This document shows positions 1-8,045 of a DNA stretch of 64,000 nucleotides, in pieces. This stretch comes from Nonomuraea polychroma (lineage in GTDB: Bacteria; Actinomycetota; Actinomycetes; Streptosporangiales; Streptosporangiaceae), in assembly GCF_004011505.1 (NCBI RefSeq), contig NZ_SAUN01000001.1:1364001-1428000 (forward strand). Direction: 5' to 3'. Below the pieces are notes generated by a model, which did no database searches, was not told the origin of the DNA, and worked only from the letters and a program-made list of their open reading frames with translations. Within the stretch, counting starts at the first letter, position 1. The number at the start of each line of letters is the position of its first letter. Made by a program: the position numbers and the translations under genes.

Positions 1-1233
1 GAAGTCGTCGACGAGGTTGTCGTGCGACTGCATCCGGCAGGCGAAGCTGTGATGCGCGGCCCGGCCGCCCACGACGACTCTGGACAGGGTGGTCGACTTG
101 GCGTAGGTGAAGCCGAAGCCGAGGTCGCAGTTCTCCACGCGTACGTCGCTCGCCCAGCAGTCGTGCACGGCCTGGAAGCACACCCCGTTCGAGCCGGGAT
201 GTTTGTTGTGCGCGGTCATCGCGACCGGCTCGTTGCGGATGGTCAGCTGCTCGACGCCGCTGTCGTGGACGGTCGGGCCGAGCGCGCGCAGGCGGGCCGG
301 CCAGCCGGGGCGCAGGTCGTACTTGAGCGGTTGGGCCAGGACGACCAGCCGGTCGCCGAGGATCGCCTCGATGCGGACGGGCCACTGAAGGGAGGCGTAC
401 TGCACGTACTGGCCGCCGGAGCCGGTGACGAGCTGCGGCGCGCGGCGCGGCCAGTCGTACGATCGGGCGCCGGGGATCTCCCCGGCCAGGTGCGTCAGCA
501 GGCTCGCGTCCGGCGGGTTGTCGCACTCGAGCATCACCATGTCACCCGGGCGCAGCCCGCTGGTGCTGGACACCAGAAGCGTGCGCTGGCCTCGGGAGGC
601 GGCGCCGACCTCCGCGAGGGTGTCGCCCAGCAGCCAGCCCTCGGTGCCGGCGAAGTCCTCGGCCTCCGACCGGGCCCGCCGCTCGGCCGCGATGAACCAG
701 ACCTGCCCGCCGGTCCACGACCAGCGGCTGTTCCCGTTGGACTGCCGGGCCGGTCGGTAGCCGTCGTCCAGTGTCCGGCTGAAGTGCAGCACCGTTGTCT
801 CGCGCCCGGCGCCGCGGAGCACGACGTTGGACCAGTGCATGAAGACCGGCGACGACAGCAGGTAGGTGCCGCGCGGCACCAGCACCACGCCGCCGCCCCG
901 TTCCCCGGCCGCGCGCAGCGCCGCGTTGAACGCCGGGGCGCAGTCCGTGCTCCCGTCCGCACGGGCGCCGTGGTCGGTCACCCGGGTGACCACGTTCGGC
1001 CGCGGCAGGCGGGACCCGAGGCGGTAACCCGCGCGAGAGATGTCGGGTATCACCGGGTGGGATCCGGGCGCCTGCGCCCACTCCTCAAGCAGAGACGCAT
1101 CCGCCGGCCGGCCCGACGCGCGGGCGGCCTCGGCTCGGGTCGCCGTTCCGGTCGCGAGCGCGGGCGCGGCGATGGCCGCCGCCGCGCCGCCGACGAGCGC
1201 TCGGCGGCTCAGCTTGGAAAGGTCCTGACGCAT
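1..1233 (-). CDS. Secreted pectate-lyase-like beta-helix protein (partial)
   Basis: The coding frame is open from the ATG at 1233 to the left edge (411 codons, no stop), so the C-terminus is missing. A GAGGAG ribosome site lies just upstream. The N-terminus carries a twin-arginine type signal (SRRALVGG at about 9-16, then an Ala-rich stretch to about residue 36). From about residue 78 the sequence has the features of the Pectate_lyase_3 start: TDHGARADGSTDCAPAFNAA, then GGGVVLVPRGTYLL. This is the usual first coils of a right-handed parallel beta-helix. Such proteins are extracellular polysaccharide lyases or hydrolases. The substrate cannot be told because the catalytic part may lie beyond the edge. 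Fold and export are fairly secure; the enzyme activity is inferred. Confidence 0.8.
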   Translation of the reverse strand, partial: MRQDLSKLSRRALVGGAAAAIAAPALATGTATRAEAARASGRPADASLLEEWAQAPGSHPVIPDISRAGYRLGSRLPRPNVVTRVTDHGARADGSTDCAPAFNAALRAAGERGGGVVLVPRGTYLLSSPVFMHWSNVVLRGAGRETTVLHFSRTLDDGYRPARQSNGNSRWSWTGGQVWFIAAERRARSEAEDFAGTEGWLLGDTLAEVGAASRGQRTLLVSSTSGLRPGDMVMLECDNPPDASLLTHLAGEIPGARSYDWPRRAPQLVTGSGGQYVQYASLQWPVRIEAILGDRLVVLAQPLKYDLRPGWPARLRALGPTVHDSGVEQLTIRNEPVAMTAHNKHPGSNGVCFQAVHDCWASDVRVENCDLGFGFTYAKSTTLSRVVVGGRAAHHSFACRMQSHDNLVDDF

Positions 1234-1254
1234 GGTGCTCCTCGGGGGTCGAGC

Positions 1255-1313
1255 ATCCCACCTCAAAGGTGGGATCTTTTGATGGTGATCCCACGAAATG
1301 TCAGGCCTGTCAA
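1255..1313 (-). promoter_or_regulatory. Promoter and operator cluster of the beta-helix gene
   Basis: Reading the minus strand, a TTGACA box (1313-1308) is followed 17 bp later by GATCAC (1290-1285) as a weak -10. GTGGGATC (1269-1276) and GATCCCAC (1287-1294) form a perfect inverted repeat with a 10-bp gap covering that -10. The same middle arm also pairs perfectly with ATCCCACC at 1255-1262 (8-bp arms, 5-nt loop). Three half-sites next to the start suggest a repressor operator. The regulator is unknown. The -10 assignment is weak. Confidence 0.45.
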
Positions 1314-1415
1314 CAGGCTAGGGCGGGTAATTGGCGTGGTGTTGTCCGCCATAGATCGGATGTGTTTCCCGGCGGCCAGGGGCCGAGGAGGAGCGATCGG
1401 CCCCTGGCCCGCTGG

Positions 1416-1832
1416 TCAGGAGTAGTACTCGTAATGGACCTTGGTCTTGGTCTCGGTGTCGAAGTCGATCTCGCCGTCGAGATAGCGGGTCCACAGGCGG
1501 GCGAGTTTCGCCGAGCGTACGGTGCACCCGGCCCAGCGGACTCCCTTGGGCCGGATGCCGCCGACGTAGTCGTAGCAGGCCCCGACCTTCGTGCCGTTGA
1601 CCCAGAGGCGAGCGTTCAGGCTGACGTCGTAGAGCCTCTTGCGGGACACGTTCTTGATCCGCACCTTGATGCGGCAGGTGTCCTCGCACTTACCGAAGTA
1701 AATCTTGTAGTCGATCAGATGCGGACCAGCCGACGTGCTGGTCGCGGACGCCGAGGCCGCCGTCGGCGTCGCCGCGAGAACCCCCGTCGCGACGGAAGCC
1801 GCTAAGAGCATGCCGACAAGACGCTTGGTCAT
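1416..1832 (-). CDS. Small secreted protein of unknown function
   Basis: The product is 138 aa. The ATG at 1832 is preferred over upstream in-frame starts because it gives a clean Sec signal peptide (MTKRLVGMLLAASV, then Ala/Thr-rich to about residue 30) and has a GGGGGA ribosome site. The mature part is about 105 aa, basic and aromatic, with three cysteines in the first half (KCEDTC, GACYDYV) and one more in AGCTV. Disulfides are therefore likely outside the cell. I do not recognise the family. It stands alone between the beta-helix gene and a divergent pair of secreted proteins. Confidence 0.7.
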   Translation of the reverse strand: MTKRLVGMLLAASVATGVLAATPTAASASATSTSAGPHLIDYKIYFGKCEDTCRIKVRIKNVSRKRLYDVSLNARLWVNGTKVGACYDYVGGIRPKGVRWAGCTVRSAKLARLWTRYLDGEIDFDTETKTKVHYEYYS

Positions 1833-2234
1833 GTTTCCCCCATGGCCATGAACTGCCGCTTCCCCCGTTGAAAGCGACACACCCTTCTCGATTAACCAAC
1901 AGGAAGGTGCAAAGGTCAACATTTTTCGGCCTATATACCGAGATGCATGCATTTCGGCCCAGGCTGACACGCTCGGCCGGACGCGTCGCCTCGCATGCCG
2001 GATCACCGCTCCGTCGCCTGAGGTAAAGCGCGCTCAAACGGCCGCGGCCCTGGAACGGCGGGCCCAGCGGCCGGAGAGGGGACCGGTTAGGACGCTTGAT
2101 CTGAGCCACTGGTTCGGATGCGACCGCCCAAGAATCTTTGGATCTTCGATGCGGGGTGGCTCGTGTCCTGAAGGCCTCCACGAGCTTACTTTCTGTCGTG
2201 TCGCTTATCCGCTAAGTGATCGAGAGGAACTTCC

Positions 2235-2810
2235 ATGCTTCGTGGCATGCTCGCGGCCGGCCTCACGCTCGCCGCTACCGGTCTCGTCATGGCCGCCGGC
2301 CCGGCCGCGCAGGCTGATCAGAGGGCCCCGTACGCGCGAGCCGCGGCGATCGTCAGCGCCGACGGCACGCTCACCTACGGCAAGAACGTCATCAGATCAT
2401 GGCGGGCCGGCCTCGGACGTTATTGCGTCCAGGTCGCCCCCAGGGTGGATGTCACCGACTCGCTGATGCAGGTCAATTCCCGCGAGGCGCTGCGGCTCGC
2501 CCACGTCGTCTACGGGAGCACGTCGCCGGTCTACAGGCATCCGTCGCCTGGCTACGGGAACCCGTCGCCGGTCCAGAGGAACCCGTCGCCGATCTACAGG
2601 AGCCCGTCGCAGGGCACCAGGCACATTCCGCCGGGTCACAGGCACACGCCGCCGGGTCACAGGCACACGCCGCCGGGACACAGGCACACGCCGCCGGTCT
2701 ACGGGAGCCCGTGGTCGACCTGCGGCCAGGACAACACCGTCACCGTCAACGTCTACCACCCCAGCACCGGACGGCTCGCCGACGGCAGCTTCGACCTCGT
2801 CATCGCCTGA
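2235..2810 (+). CDS. Secreted protein with nine heptad repeats
   Basis: The product is 191 aa. The ATG at 2235 follows a GAGAGGA ribosome site, and a Sec signal peptide ends near AQA|DQ (about residue 27). A conserved block (AIVSADGTLTYGKNVIRSWR ... YCVQV) is followed by nine 7-residue units of the SPxYRxP / PPGHRHT type, then a second conserved block (STCGQDNTVTVNVY). The next gene encodes the same two blocks without the repeats, so this copy appears to have gained a 63-aa Pro/His-rich insertion. The His-rich units could bind metal, but that is inference. Function unknown. Confidence 0.75.
   Translation: MLRGMLAAGLTLAATGLVMAAGPAAQADQRAPYARAAAIVSADGTLTYGKNVIRSWRAGLGRYCVQVAPRVDVTDSLMQVNSREALRLAHVVYGSTSPVYRHPSPGYGNPSPVQRNPSPIYRSPSQGTRHIPPGHRHTPPGHRHTPPGHRHTPPVYGSPWSTCGQDNTVTVNVYHPSTGRLADGSFDLVIA
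2523..2711 (+). repeat. 21-bp in-frame tandem repeat, nine units
   Basis: Nine consecutive 21-bp units encode heptads. The first five are diverged (SPVYRHP, SPGYGNP, SPVQRNP, SPIYRSP, SQGTRHI). Three are almost identical (PPGHRHT), and the ninth is PPVYGSP. The near-identity of units 6-8 indicates recent expansion by slippage or unequal recombination. Changes in copy number would stay in frame. Confidence 0.85.
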
Positions 2811-2828
2811 CCAGAAAGGAACACCGAG

Positions 2829-3248
2829 ATGAAAAGCATCAAGCGCGTCTGCGCACTCACGCTCGCGGCGGCCGCCATCCTGGCGCCGGCGCCCGCCCTC
2901 GCGGACAGTCCGCACCGCCACGGCCACGGCCACGACCATGGCTACGGCTACGGCCAAGCCTCGGCCGTGGTGTCGGCGGACGGGTCGATCATCAGGAGCA
3001 GGAACATCGTCGACGTCTGGCGAGCGTACCGGGGAACCTACTGCGTCGTCGTGGAGCCCGAGGTCGACCTGGACGGTGCGGAGGAGCTCTACGCCCGGGC
3101 CGTGGGCCGATACTGGTCCCCGCGCTCGCTGTCCGTGCAGCGCGGGTCCCGCGCGTGCGGCGGTGACTGGCACAACACCATCGCCGTCCGCAGCCACGCC
3201 TCCTACGGATACGCGACCGACACCGCGTTCTACCTGAGAGTCTCCTGA
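2829..3248 (+). CDS. Secreted paralogue of the preceding protein
   Basis: The product is 139 aa. The ATG at 2829 is 18 bp after the previous stop and has an AGAAAGGA ribosome site, so the two genes are probably cotranscribed. A Sec signal (about 1-26) is followed by a short His/Gly-rich stretch (HRHGHGHDHGYGYG). The core repeats the neighbour's blocks: AVVSADGSIIRSRNIVDVWR, YCVVVEPEVDL, and a C-terminal RACGGDWHNTIAV. Two conserved cysteines, one in each block, may form a disulfide. The family is not recognised. The His-rich linker in both copies hints at metal binding or surface attachment, without proof. Confidence 0.75.
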   Translation: MKSIKRVCALTLAAAAILAPAPALADSPHRHGHGHDHGYGYGQASAVVSADGSIIRSRNIVDVWRAYRGTYCVVVEPEVDLDGAEELYARAVGRYWSPRSLSVQRGSRACGGDWHNTIAVRSHASYGYATDTAFYLRVS

Positions 3249-3302
3249 GATTCTCCGCTGTCGCCCCGGCTCCAGCCGATAGCCCGGCCGGGAGCCGGGG
3301 CT

Positions 3303-3953
3303 TCAGCCCCCCGGCCGGATCAGGCCTGACTCGTACGCCGCTATGACCGCCTGCACCCGGTCCCTGACCGCCAGCTTCGCGAACACGTTGCTGACGTGGG
3401 TCTTCACCGTGTGCTCGCTGACCACGAACGCCGCGGCGATCTCCGCGTTGGACAGCCCGCGGCCGAGCAGCATGAGCGTCTCCCGCTCCCTGGCGGTGAG
3501 AAGGTCGAGCCCGACGTGCGGTTTCCTGGGCCGCTTGGACACCATGTCGTCGATCAACCGGCGGGTCACGGCCGGTGCGAGCAGCGCCTCGCCGGCGGCC
3601 ACCACCCGGACGGCGTGCACCAGGTCGTCTCTGCGCACGTCCTTGAGCAAGAAGCCGCTCGCCCCGGCGCGGAGCGCGCCGTAGATGTAGTCGTCCTGGT
3701 CGAAGGTGGTCAGCATCAGGACACGCGTATCCGTCTCCGCGCACACCACCTGGGCGGCGTCGATGCCGTTCATGTACGGCATACGGATGTCGAGGAGAAG
3801 CACCTCGGGGCGGTACGCGCGCACGGCCTCGATCGCCGCGTGCCCGTCGCCCGCCTCCGCCACCACGGAGATGTCCGCCTGCGTGTCCAGGATCAGCGCG
3901 AATCCGCTGCGGACCAGCTCCTGATCGTCGGCCACCACCACCGTGATCGTCAC
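3303..3953 (-). CDS. NarL/LuxR-type response regulator
   Basis: The product is 216 aa from GTG 3953. The receiver domain (1-120) has the acidic pair D9/D10, the phosphoacceptor D55 (LLLDIRMP) and K105 in LLKD. A C-terminal LuxR-type HTH follows at about 150-212 (LTARERETLMLL ... SEHTVKTHVSNVFAKL). It would bind DNA when phosphorylated by a partner histidine kinase. Its start overlaps by 4 bp (GTGA) the stop of a kinase reading frame of which only the tail survives here. The regulator is therefore probably orphaned or rewired. Targets are unknown. Confidence 0.9.
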   Translation of the reverse strand: MTITVVVADDQELVRSGFALILDTQADISVVAEAGDGHAAIEAVRAYRPEVLLLDIRMPYMNGIDAAQVVCAETDTRVLMLTTFDQDDYIYGALRAGASGFLLKDVRRDDLVHAVRVVAAGEALLAPAVTRRLIDDMVSKRPRKPHVGLDLLTARERETLMLLGRGLSNAEIAAAFVVSEHTVKTHVSNVFAKLAVRDRVQAVIAAYESGLIRPGG

Positions 3954-4048
3954 CCGGTCACCTCCGCACTCCCGCGCGGGAGCCGTACCGAGACCTGGAA
4001 GCCCCGGCCCGGAGGCGCGGGCCCGAACGTGGCGTCCCCGCCGCACGC
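3950..4048 (-). pseudogene. 3' remnant of a sensor histidine kinase
   Basis: Upstream of and overlapping the response regulator start there is an in-frame stretch of about 31 codons ending at TGA 3952-3950. It reads GGDATFGP, GRGFQVSVRLPRG and a short tail. This is the typical last strand of the HATPase_c domain in NarL-type sensor kinases. Beyond about 4048 the frame no longer resembles a kinase and runs into the 5' region of the plus-strand gene at 4113. The rest of the kinase has been deleted. Confidence 0.7.
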
Positions 4049-4112
4049 CAAGAACGGTGCGGCTTGGTATTCTCCCAGGCATGATCAAGAGAATCGAGTC
4101 CACTGTCCGCCG

Positions 4113-5213
4113 GTGAGCGAGACGACCGAGCCCAGGCTGCTCGGATCCCAGATCAGTCTCTTCGACCACGCGCTGCGCCTGCACCGCCAAAGCCCTGACG
4201 CTCCTCTTGCCCGCGATGGCGAGCCGTACCCCGACGAAGACCTGCATCGGTCCAGTGCGGAGCCGCCGGAGGATCGGCGGTTGGAAGGGATGGACGTCGC
4301 CGTCGTCTTGGATGCGCACTTCGCCAGGGCAGATGCCGCACCCGCCGAACTCGCCGACGCCTTTCATGGCCTGTATATCCCTATCCATCACAACGAGCAC
4401 ATTGCCGCGGCGGCCTTACGGGCGGACCTGCGACGGGTCCGGCGGACCGGCCGATGGCTGGTACGGCATGGCACCGATCGATGTGCGGTCACCGTCGGGC
4501 TGGCGCTGCTGGCCACCGATTGGGCCGAAGAGGACATCGAGCTGATCCAGACGATTGGGCTGCTGTCCGGCCACTTCGGCCCGCTGGCCGCCAAGGCGTT
4601 GCGGCGAAAGCTCGGCGGCGAGGCGCTGCTGTGGCTGGCTCAGAGGGTGGCCGGCTGGGGCCGCGTCTATGTTGTCGAGGAGTTGTGCCAGTGGGGCGTG
4701 AGCGACGCGGCACGGGCGTGGCTGCTGCGCCACTCCTGCGACGGCGACTTCCTCAACGGCTACTTCGCGGGCAAGGTCGCCACGGCGGCCCACCTCCACG
4801 AGGCGATCACCGGGCTGGACGTCGACGACGACCTGATCGACAACACCAGCCGCATGCTGAACATCATGGCTCAGTGCTCCGGCATGGGCATGACCTTGGA
4901 GCGCTACCCGCCTGCTCGCGTTGTCCTGGAGGCGCACGTCGGTCACCTTGCCCGTCAGGCCCCGGCCACCGGCAGGTACGTCAACGCCGCGGCGATCGCC
5001 GACCACTTGGCGAGCAAGGCGCCGGAACAGATCGGATGCGCCCCCGAGCACCGAGACCACCTTGTGCGGAGCTATCTCGCGGTGCTCGACCGGGAGGAGT
5101 GGTGCCAGGCGGTTCGCGCGGATCTCCACCGGAACGAGCACTTCTACGCCTGGTTCGCCGACAATGTGGCGGCCAGGCTGAGACTGCGCGCTTTCACGGG
5201 TGGGGAGACATGA
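4113..5213 (+). CDS. Unknown alpha-helical protein, 366 aa
   Basis: The product starts at GTG 4113 (VSETTEPRLLG). An earlier open frame upstream is antisense to the response regulator and is not believed. No signal peptide or membrane segment is visible. The protein is rich in Ala, Leu, His and acidic residues in amphipathic helices (LALLATDWAEEDIELIQTIG, LWLAQRVAGWGRVYVVEELC), which suggests a helical-repeat or HEAT-like architecture. I do not recognise the family. It begins directly beside the kinase truncation point, so its arrival or a rearrangement may have caused that deletion. Confidence 0.6.
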   Translation: MSETTEPRLLGSQISLFDHALRLHRQSPDAPLARDGEPYPDEDLHRSSAEPPEDRRLEGMDVAVVLDAHFARADAAPAELADAFHGLYIPIHHNEHIAAAALRADLRRVRRTGRWLVRHGTDRCAVTVGLALLATDWAEEDIELIQTIGLLSGHFGPLAAKALRRKLGGEALLWLAQRVAGWGRVYVVEELCQWGVSDAARAWLLRHSCDGDFLNGYFAGKVATAAHLHEAITGLDVDDDLIDNTSRMLNIMAQCSGMGMTLERYPPARVVLEAHVGHLARQAPATGRYVNAAAIADHLASKAPEQIGCAPEHRDHLVRSYLAVLDREEWCQAVRADLHRNEHFYAWFADNVAARLRLRAFTGGET

Positions 5214-5235
5214 TGCGCGTGGCGTCCGAGGGGCG

Positions 5236-5973
5236 TCAGCGCTGGTCGACCAGGACCTCGATGCTGTAGTCCTGGGCGCGGTAGCAGTGATCTCCGTGCT
5301 CCACCGCTTTGCCTCCGGAGTCGAAGGCGGTGCGGGTCATCGTGAGGACGGGCTCGGAGGGCTTCAGCAGGAGGTGGCGCCGCTCCGGAGTGGTCGGAGG
5401 GCGGGCTCCGATCGACTGGGCGGCGACGACGGGGCGCACCCCGCGTTCGCGCAGCAGTGCGTACAGGCCTGATTCCTGCAGGTCTTCCCGGCTGATGCCG
5501 TGGTGGGGCGGGGGCAGCCAGTTGCGCATGATGGCGAGTGGCCGGTCGCCGGAGAGCCGCAGCCGCACGATGGAGAGCAGGTCGGTGTCGGCGGGCAGGT
5601 CGAGTGCGGCGGCCACCCGTTCGTCGCGGACGAGCTCGTGCCGCAGGACGGTGGTCGCGGGCCGCCCGCCGGCACGGGTGAGGTCGTCGTAGAGGCTGGT
5701 GAGCTCCGCGCGCCGGTGCACCTTGGGGTTCGCCACCGTGGTGCCGATCCCGCGCCGCCGCAGCACGAGCCCGCGGTCGACCAGTTCCTGAATGGCCTGG
5801 CGTACGGTGGGGCGCGCCAGGTTGAGCCGTTCGGCCAGGGCGAGCTCGTTCTCCAGCTGGTCGCCGGGCTGGAGCCGCCCGCTGGCGATCGCCGTGCGCA
5901 GCTGCTCGGCGAGCTGATGGTAGAGGGGCACGGGAGAAGAGCGATCGAGCGTCACGCCCACGTGAACTGCCAC
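5236..5973 (-). CDS. GntR-family regulator (HutC/UTRA type)
   Basis: The product is 245 aa from GTG 5973. It has an N-terminal winged helix (HTH about 43-66, ARPTVRQAIQELVDRGL) and a C-terminal UTRA ligand-binding domain (about 95-240, ending in DYSIEVLV). Members sense small sugars or metabolites and usually repress neighbours. It is divergent from the iol operon beginning at 6142, which makes it the obvious candidate inositol regulator. A 19-bp dyad lies between the two genes over its own -35 box. The effector is probably an inositol pathway intermediate; this is inferred from position only. Confidence 0.88.
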   Translation of the reverse strand: MAVHVGVTLDRSSPVPLYHQLAEQLRTAIASGRLQPGDQLENELALAERLNLARPTVRQAIQELVDRGLVLRRRGIGTTVANPKVHRRAELTSLYDDLTRAGGRPATTVLRHELVRDERVAAALDLPADTDLLSIVRLRLSGDRPLAIMRNWLPPPHHGISREDLQESGLYALLRERGVRPVVAAQSIGARPPTTPERRHLLLKPSEPVLTMTRTAFDSGGKAVEHGDHCYRAQDYSIEVLVDQR

Positions 5974-5995
5974 GAGGAGAGTGTACCTCCGCTCA

Positions 5996-6023
5996 TGTAT
6001 ATGACGTTACGCAATGATGTCAG
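5996..6023 (-). promoter_or_regulatory. Promoter of the GntR regulator
   Basis: On the minus strand CTGACA (6023-6018) and TATACA (6001-5996) are separated by 16 bp and lie 23-50 bp upstream of the GTG start. This fits a vegetative sigma-70 type promoter. The -35 box lies inside the dyad at 6019-6037, so regulator binding would block it and give autorepression. Confidence 0.5.
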
Positions 6024-6037
6024 GACAAAGTCTTGAC
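6019..6037. promoter_or_regulatory. 19-bp dyad, probable GntR (inositol) operator
   Basis: GTCAGGAC-AAA-GTCTTGAC is an inverted repeat with only one mismatched arm pair. It sits in the divergent region between the GntR gene and iolG. The same architecture recurs at 19089-19107 (GTCAAGAC-GCC-CTATTGAC, 13 of 16 arm bases identical) upstream of the second inositol-type operon. A further palindrome, TTGTTAACAA (6046-6055), lies between this dyad and iolG. Confidence 0.5.
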
Positions 6038-6141
6038 TCGGGCATTGTTAACAAGGCAGGCTTCACCACATCGCCGAAGTCCTGACCAGGACCGGGCTAC
6101 GGCAAGTGACGACCCAACGACGTGAATGGACGAGGACGCGC

Positions 6142-7155
6142 ATGCGTATCGGGCTCGCGGGCGTCGGAAGGATAGGCGCCTTCCACGCCAAGACTCTGGC
6201 CGCTCTCGACGATGTGGACGAGCTGGTCGTGACGGATGCCGACACCGGGGCCGCCGAGCGCGTCGCAGCCGAGCTCGGCCTCAAGGTGGCGCCGGACGCC
6301 GAGGCGCTGCTGGCCGCGGGCGTCGACGGCTTCGTGATCGCCACCGCCACGCCGGGCCACGCGCCGCTGCTGCGCCAGGCCATCGCCGCCGGGGTGCCGG
6401 TCTTCTGCGAGAAGCCTGTGGCCGCCACCCTGAAGGAGACCACCGAGCTGACCGAGCTCGTCGCCGCCACCGGCGTGCCGGTGCACGTCGGCTTCCAGCG
6501 CCGGTTCGACGCCGGCTACCGGCGCGCGCAGGCCGCGGTGGCCTCGGGCGAGCTCGGGTTCGTGCACACCATCCGGGCCGGCACCCACGACCAGGCCCCG
6601 CCGCACGCCTCCTACATCCCGACCTCCGGCGGCATCTTCCGCGACTGCAACGTGCACGACTTCGACATCCTGCGCTTCGTCAGCGGCCGGGAGGTGGCCA
6701 CCGTCTACGCCACCGGCGGCAACAAGGGGGCGTCCTTCTTCGCCGAGGCCGGCGACGTCGACACCGGTGGCGCCCTGCTGACCCTGGACGACGGCACGAT
6801 CGTGCTGATCTCCTCGACCCGCTACAACGGCGGCGGCCACGACGTGCGCATGGAGGTCCACGGCGAGAAGGGCACGATCGCCGTCGGCCTGGACCACTCG
6901 CTGGCGATGCGCTCGGCGGAGGAGGGCGTCGACTTCCCGCGCGGACCGCAGAAGTGGTCGTTCATGGAGCGGTTCCTGCCGGCGTACCAGGCCGAGCTCA
7001 CCGCCTTCGCCCGCGTCGCCCGCGGCGAGCTGGCATCGCCCTGCACCGTGCGCGACGCGCTCGAGGCCTTCCGCATCGCCGAGGCGTGCGAGCTGTCCAG
7101 AGCCGAGCGCAGGCCCGTCGCCCTGTCCGAGATCGAGGGGATCGACAAGCCATGA
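6142..7155 (+). CDS. iolG: Inositol 2-dehydrogenase-like (Gfo/Idh/MocA)
   Basis: The product is 337 aa. ATG 6142 has a GAGGA site 7 nt upstream; earlier in-frame starts lack one. The Rossmann motif GLAGVGRIG starts at residue 4. The family EKP signature is at 90-92 (VFCEKPVA) and the catalytic HDFD segment follows in GGIFRDCNVHDFDILRF. These enzymes oxidise myo-inositol or isomers to inosose with NAD(P). It heads the operon 6142-17360, and the next gene overlaps its stop by ATGA. A second, distinct iolG-like gene is at 23224, so substrate assignment (myo, scyllo or chiro) between the two is open. Confidence 0.85.
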   Translation: MRIGLAGVGRIGAFHAKTLAALDDVDELVVTDADTGAAERVAAELGLKVAPDAEALLAAGVDGFVIATATPGHAPLLRQAIAAGVPVFCEKPVAATLKETTELTELVAATGVPVHVGFQRRFDAGYRRAQAAVASGELGFVHTIRAGTHDQAPPHASYIPTSGGIFRDCNVHDFDILRFVSGREVATVYATGGNKGASFFAEAGDVDTGGALLTLDDGTIVLISSTRYNGGGHDVRMEVHGEKGTIAVGLDHSLAMRSAEEGVDFPRGPQKWSFMERFLPAYQAELTAFARVARGELASPCTVRDALEAFRIAEACELSRAERRPVALSEIEGIDKP

Positions 7156-8045
7156 GGATCACACCAGTGGCCGGCCGCATCGCCGGCGCACCCATCTCGT
7201 GGGGGGTCTGCGAGGTCCCGGGCTGGGGCCACCAGCTGGACCCGGCCACCGTGCTGCGCCAGATGCGCGCGCTCGGCCTGGCCGCCACCGAGTTCGGTCC
7301 CGACGGCTTCCTGCCCGACGACCCGCAGGCCAAGGCCGCGACGCTGGCCGGGTACGACCTGAAGGCGGTCGGGCAGTTCGTCCCGGTCGTCCTGCACGAC
7401 CCGGAGCACGACCCCCTTCCCGAGGTCGAGCGCGCGATGGAGGGCCTGGTGGCCGCCGGGGCGTCGACGGTCGTCCTGGCCGCCGCCACCGGGCAGGACG
7501 GCTACGACGACCGCCCGGCCCTCGACGAGCACGGCTGGGCGACCCTGCTGGGCAACCTCGACCGCATCAGCGGCGCCGCGGCCGCCCGCGGCCTGGTGGC
7601 CACCCTCCACCCGCACGTCGGCACGATGGTGGAGAGCGGCGAGGAGACGGCACGCGTGCTCGACGGCAGCCGGGTGGGCCTGTGCCTGGACACCGGGCAC
7701 CTGCTGATCGGCGGCGGCGACCCTGTCGCGATCGCCCGCGAACACCCCGGTCGGATCGCCCATGTGCATCTCAAGGACGTCCGGCTCGACTGGGCGCGCC
7801 TCGTGCAGGCCGGCCAGGAGACCTACACCGCCGCCGTGGCCGGCGGCATGTACGTCCCGCTCGGCAAGGGCGACGTCGACATCGCGGCCATCGTCTCCGC
7901 CCTCGAGGGCCACGGCTACACCGGCTGGTACGTCCTGGAGCAGGACACCATCCTGGCCGACGGCGGCGCGGGCGCGGACCCGGCCGCGGACGTCCGGGCG
8001 AGCATCGAGCACCTGCTCGCCGTGGCGAGCGCGGCGGGCGCGTGA
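7152..8045 (+). CDS. Sugar phosphate isomerase/epimerase-type TIM barrel (inosose dehydratase-like)
   Basis: The product is 297 aa and its ATG overlaps the iolG stop by 4 bp. It is an AP-endonuclease-2-like (xylose-isomerase-like) barrel: GAPISWGVCEVPGWG near the N-terminus, the metal-ligand stretch TLHPHVGTMVES, then GLCLDTGHLLIGG and HVHLKDVR, which supply the Glu/Asp/His metal ligands. Its place among iolG, iolC, iolB and iolD suggests the 2-keto-myo-inositol dehydratase step (IolE role). Isomerase (IolI role) is the alternative. Two more barrels of this superfamily occur at 22289 and 24244. Confidence 0.8.
   Translation: MRITPVAGRIAGAPISWGVCEVPGWGHQLDPATVLRQMRALGLAATEFGPDGFLPDDPQAKAATLAGYDLKAVGQFVPVVLHDPEHDPLPEVERAMEGLVAAGASTVVLAAATGQDGYDDRPALDEHGWATLLGNLDRISGAAAARGLVATLHPHVGTMVESGEETARVLDGSRVGLCLDTGHLLIGGGDPVAIAREHPGRIAHVHLKDVRLDWARLVQAGQETYTAAVAGGMYVPLGKGDVDIAAIVSALEGHGYTGWYVLEQDTILADGGAGADPAADVRASIEHLLAVASAAGA

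Noticed and set aside
1298..1303. ATGTCAGG-like matches near 1298, 6016 and 28772 as one regulon motif
   Set aside because: The matches are short and partly explained by -35 type TGACA sequences. Only the longer dyads at 6019 and 19089 hold up.
22..1425. A 467-codon plus-strand frame at the left edge
   Set aside because: It lies antisense to the beta-helix gene, which has a signal peptide, ribosome site and family motifs.
2639..2700. The regular repeats as a possible CRISPR array
   Set aside because: Units are contiguous 21-bp in-frame codon repeats without spacers, and no cas genes are present.
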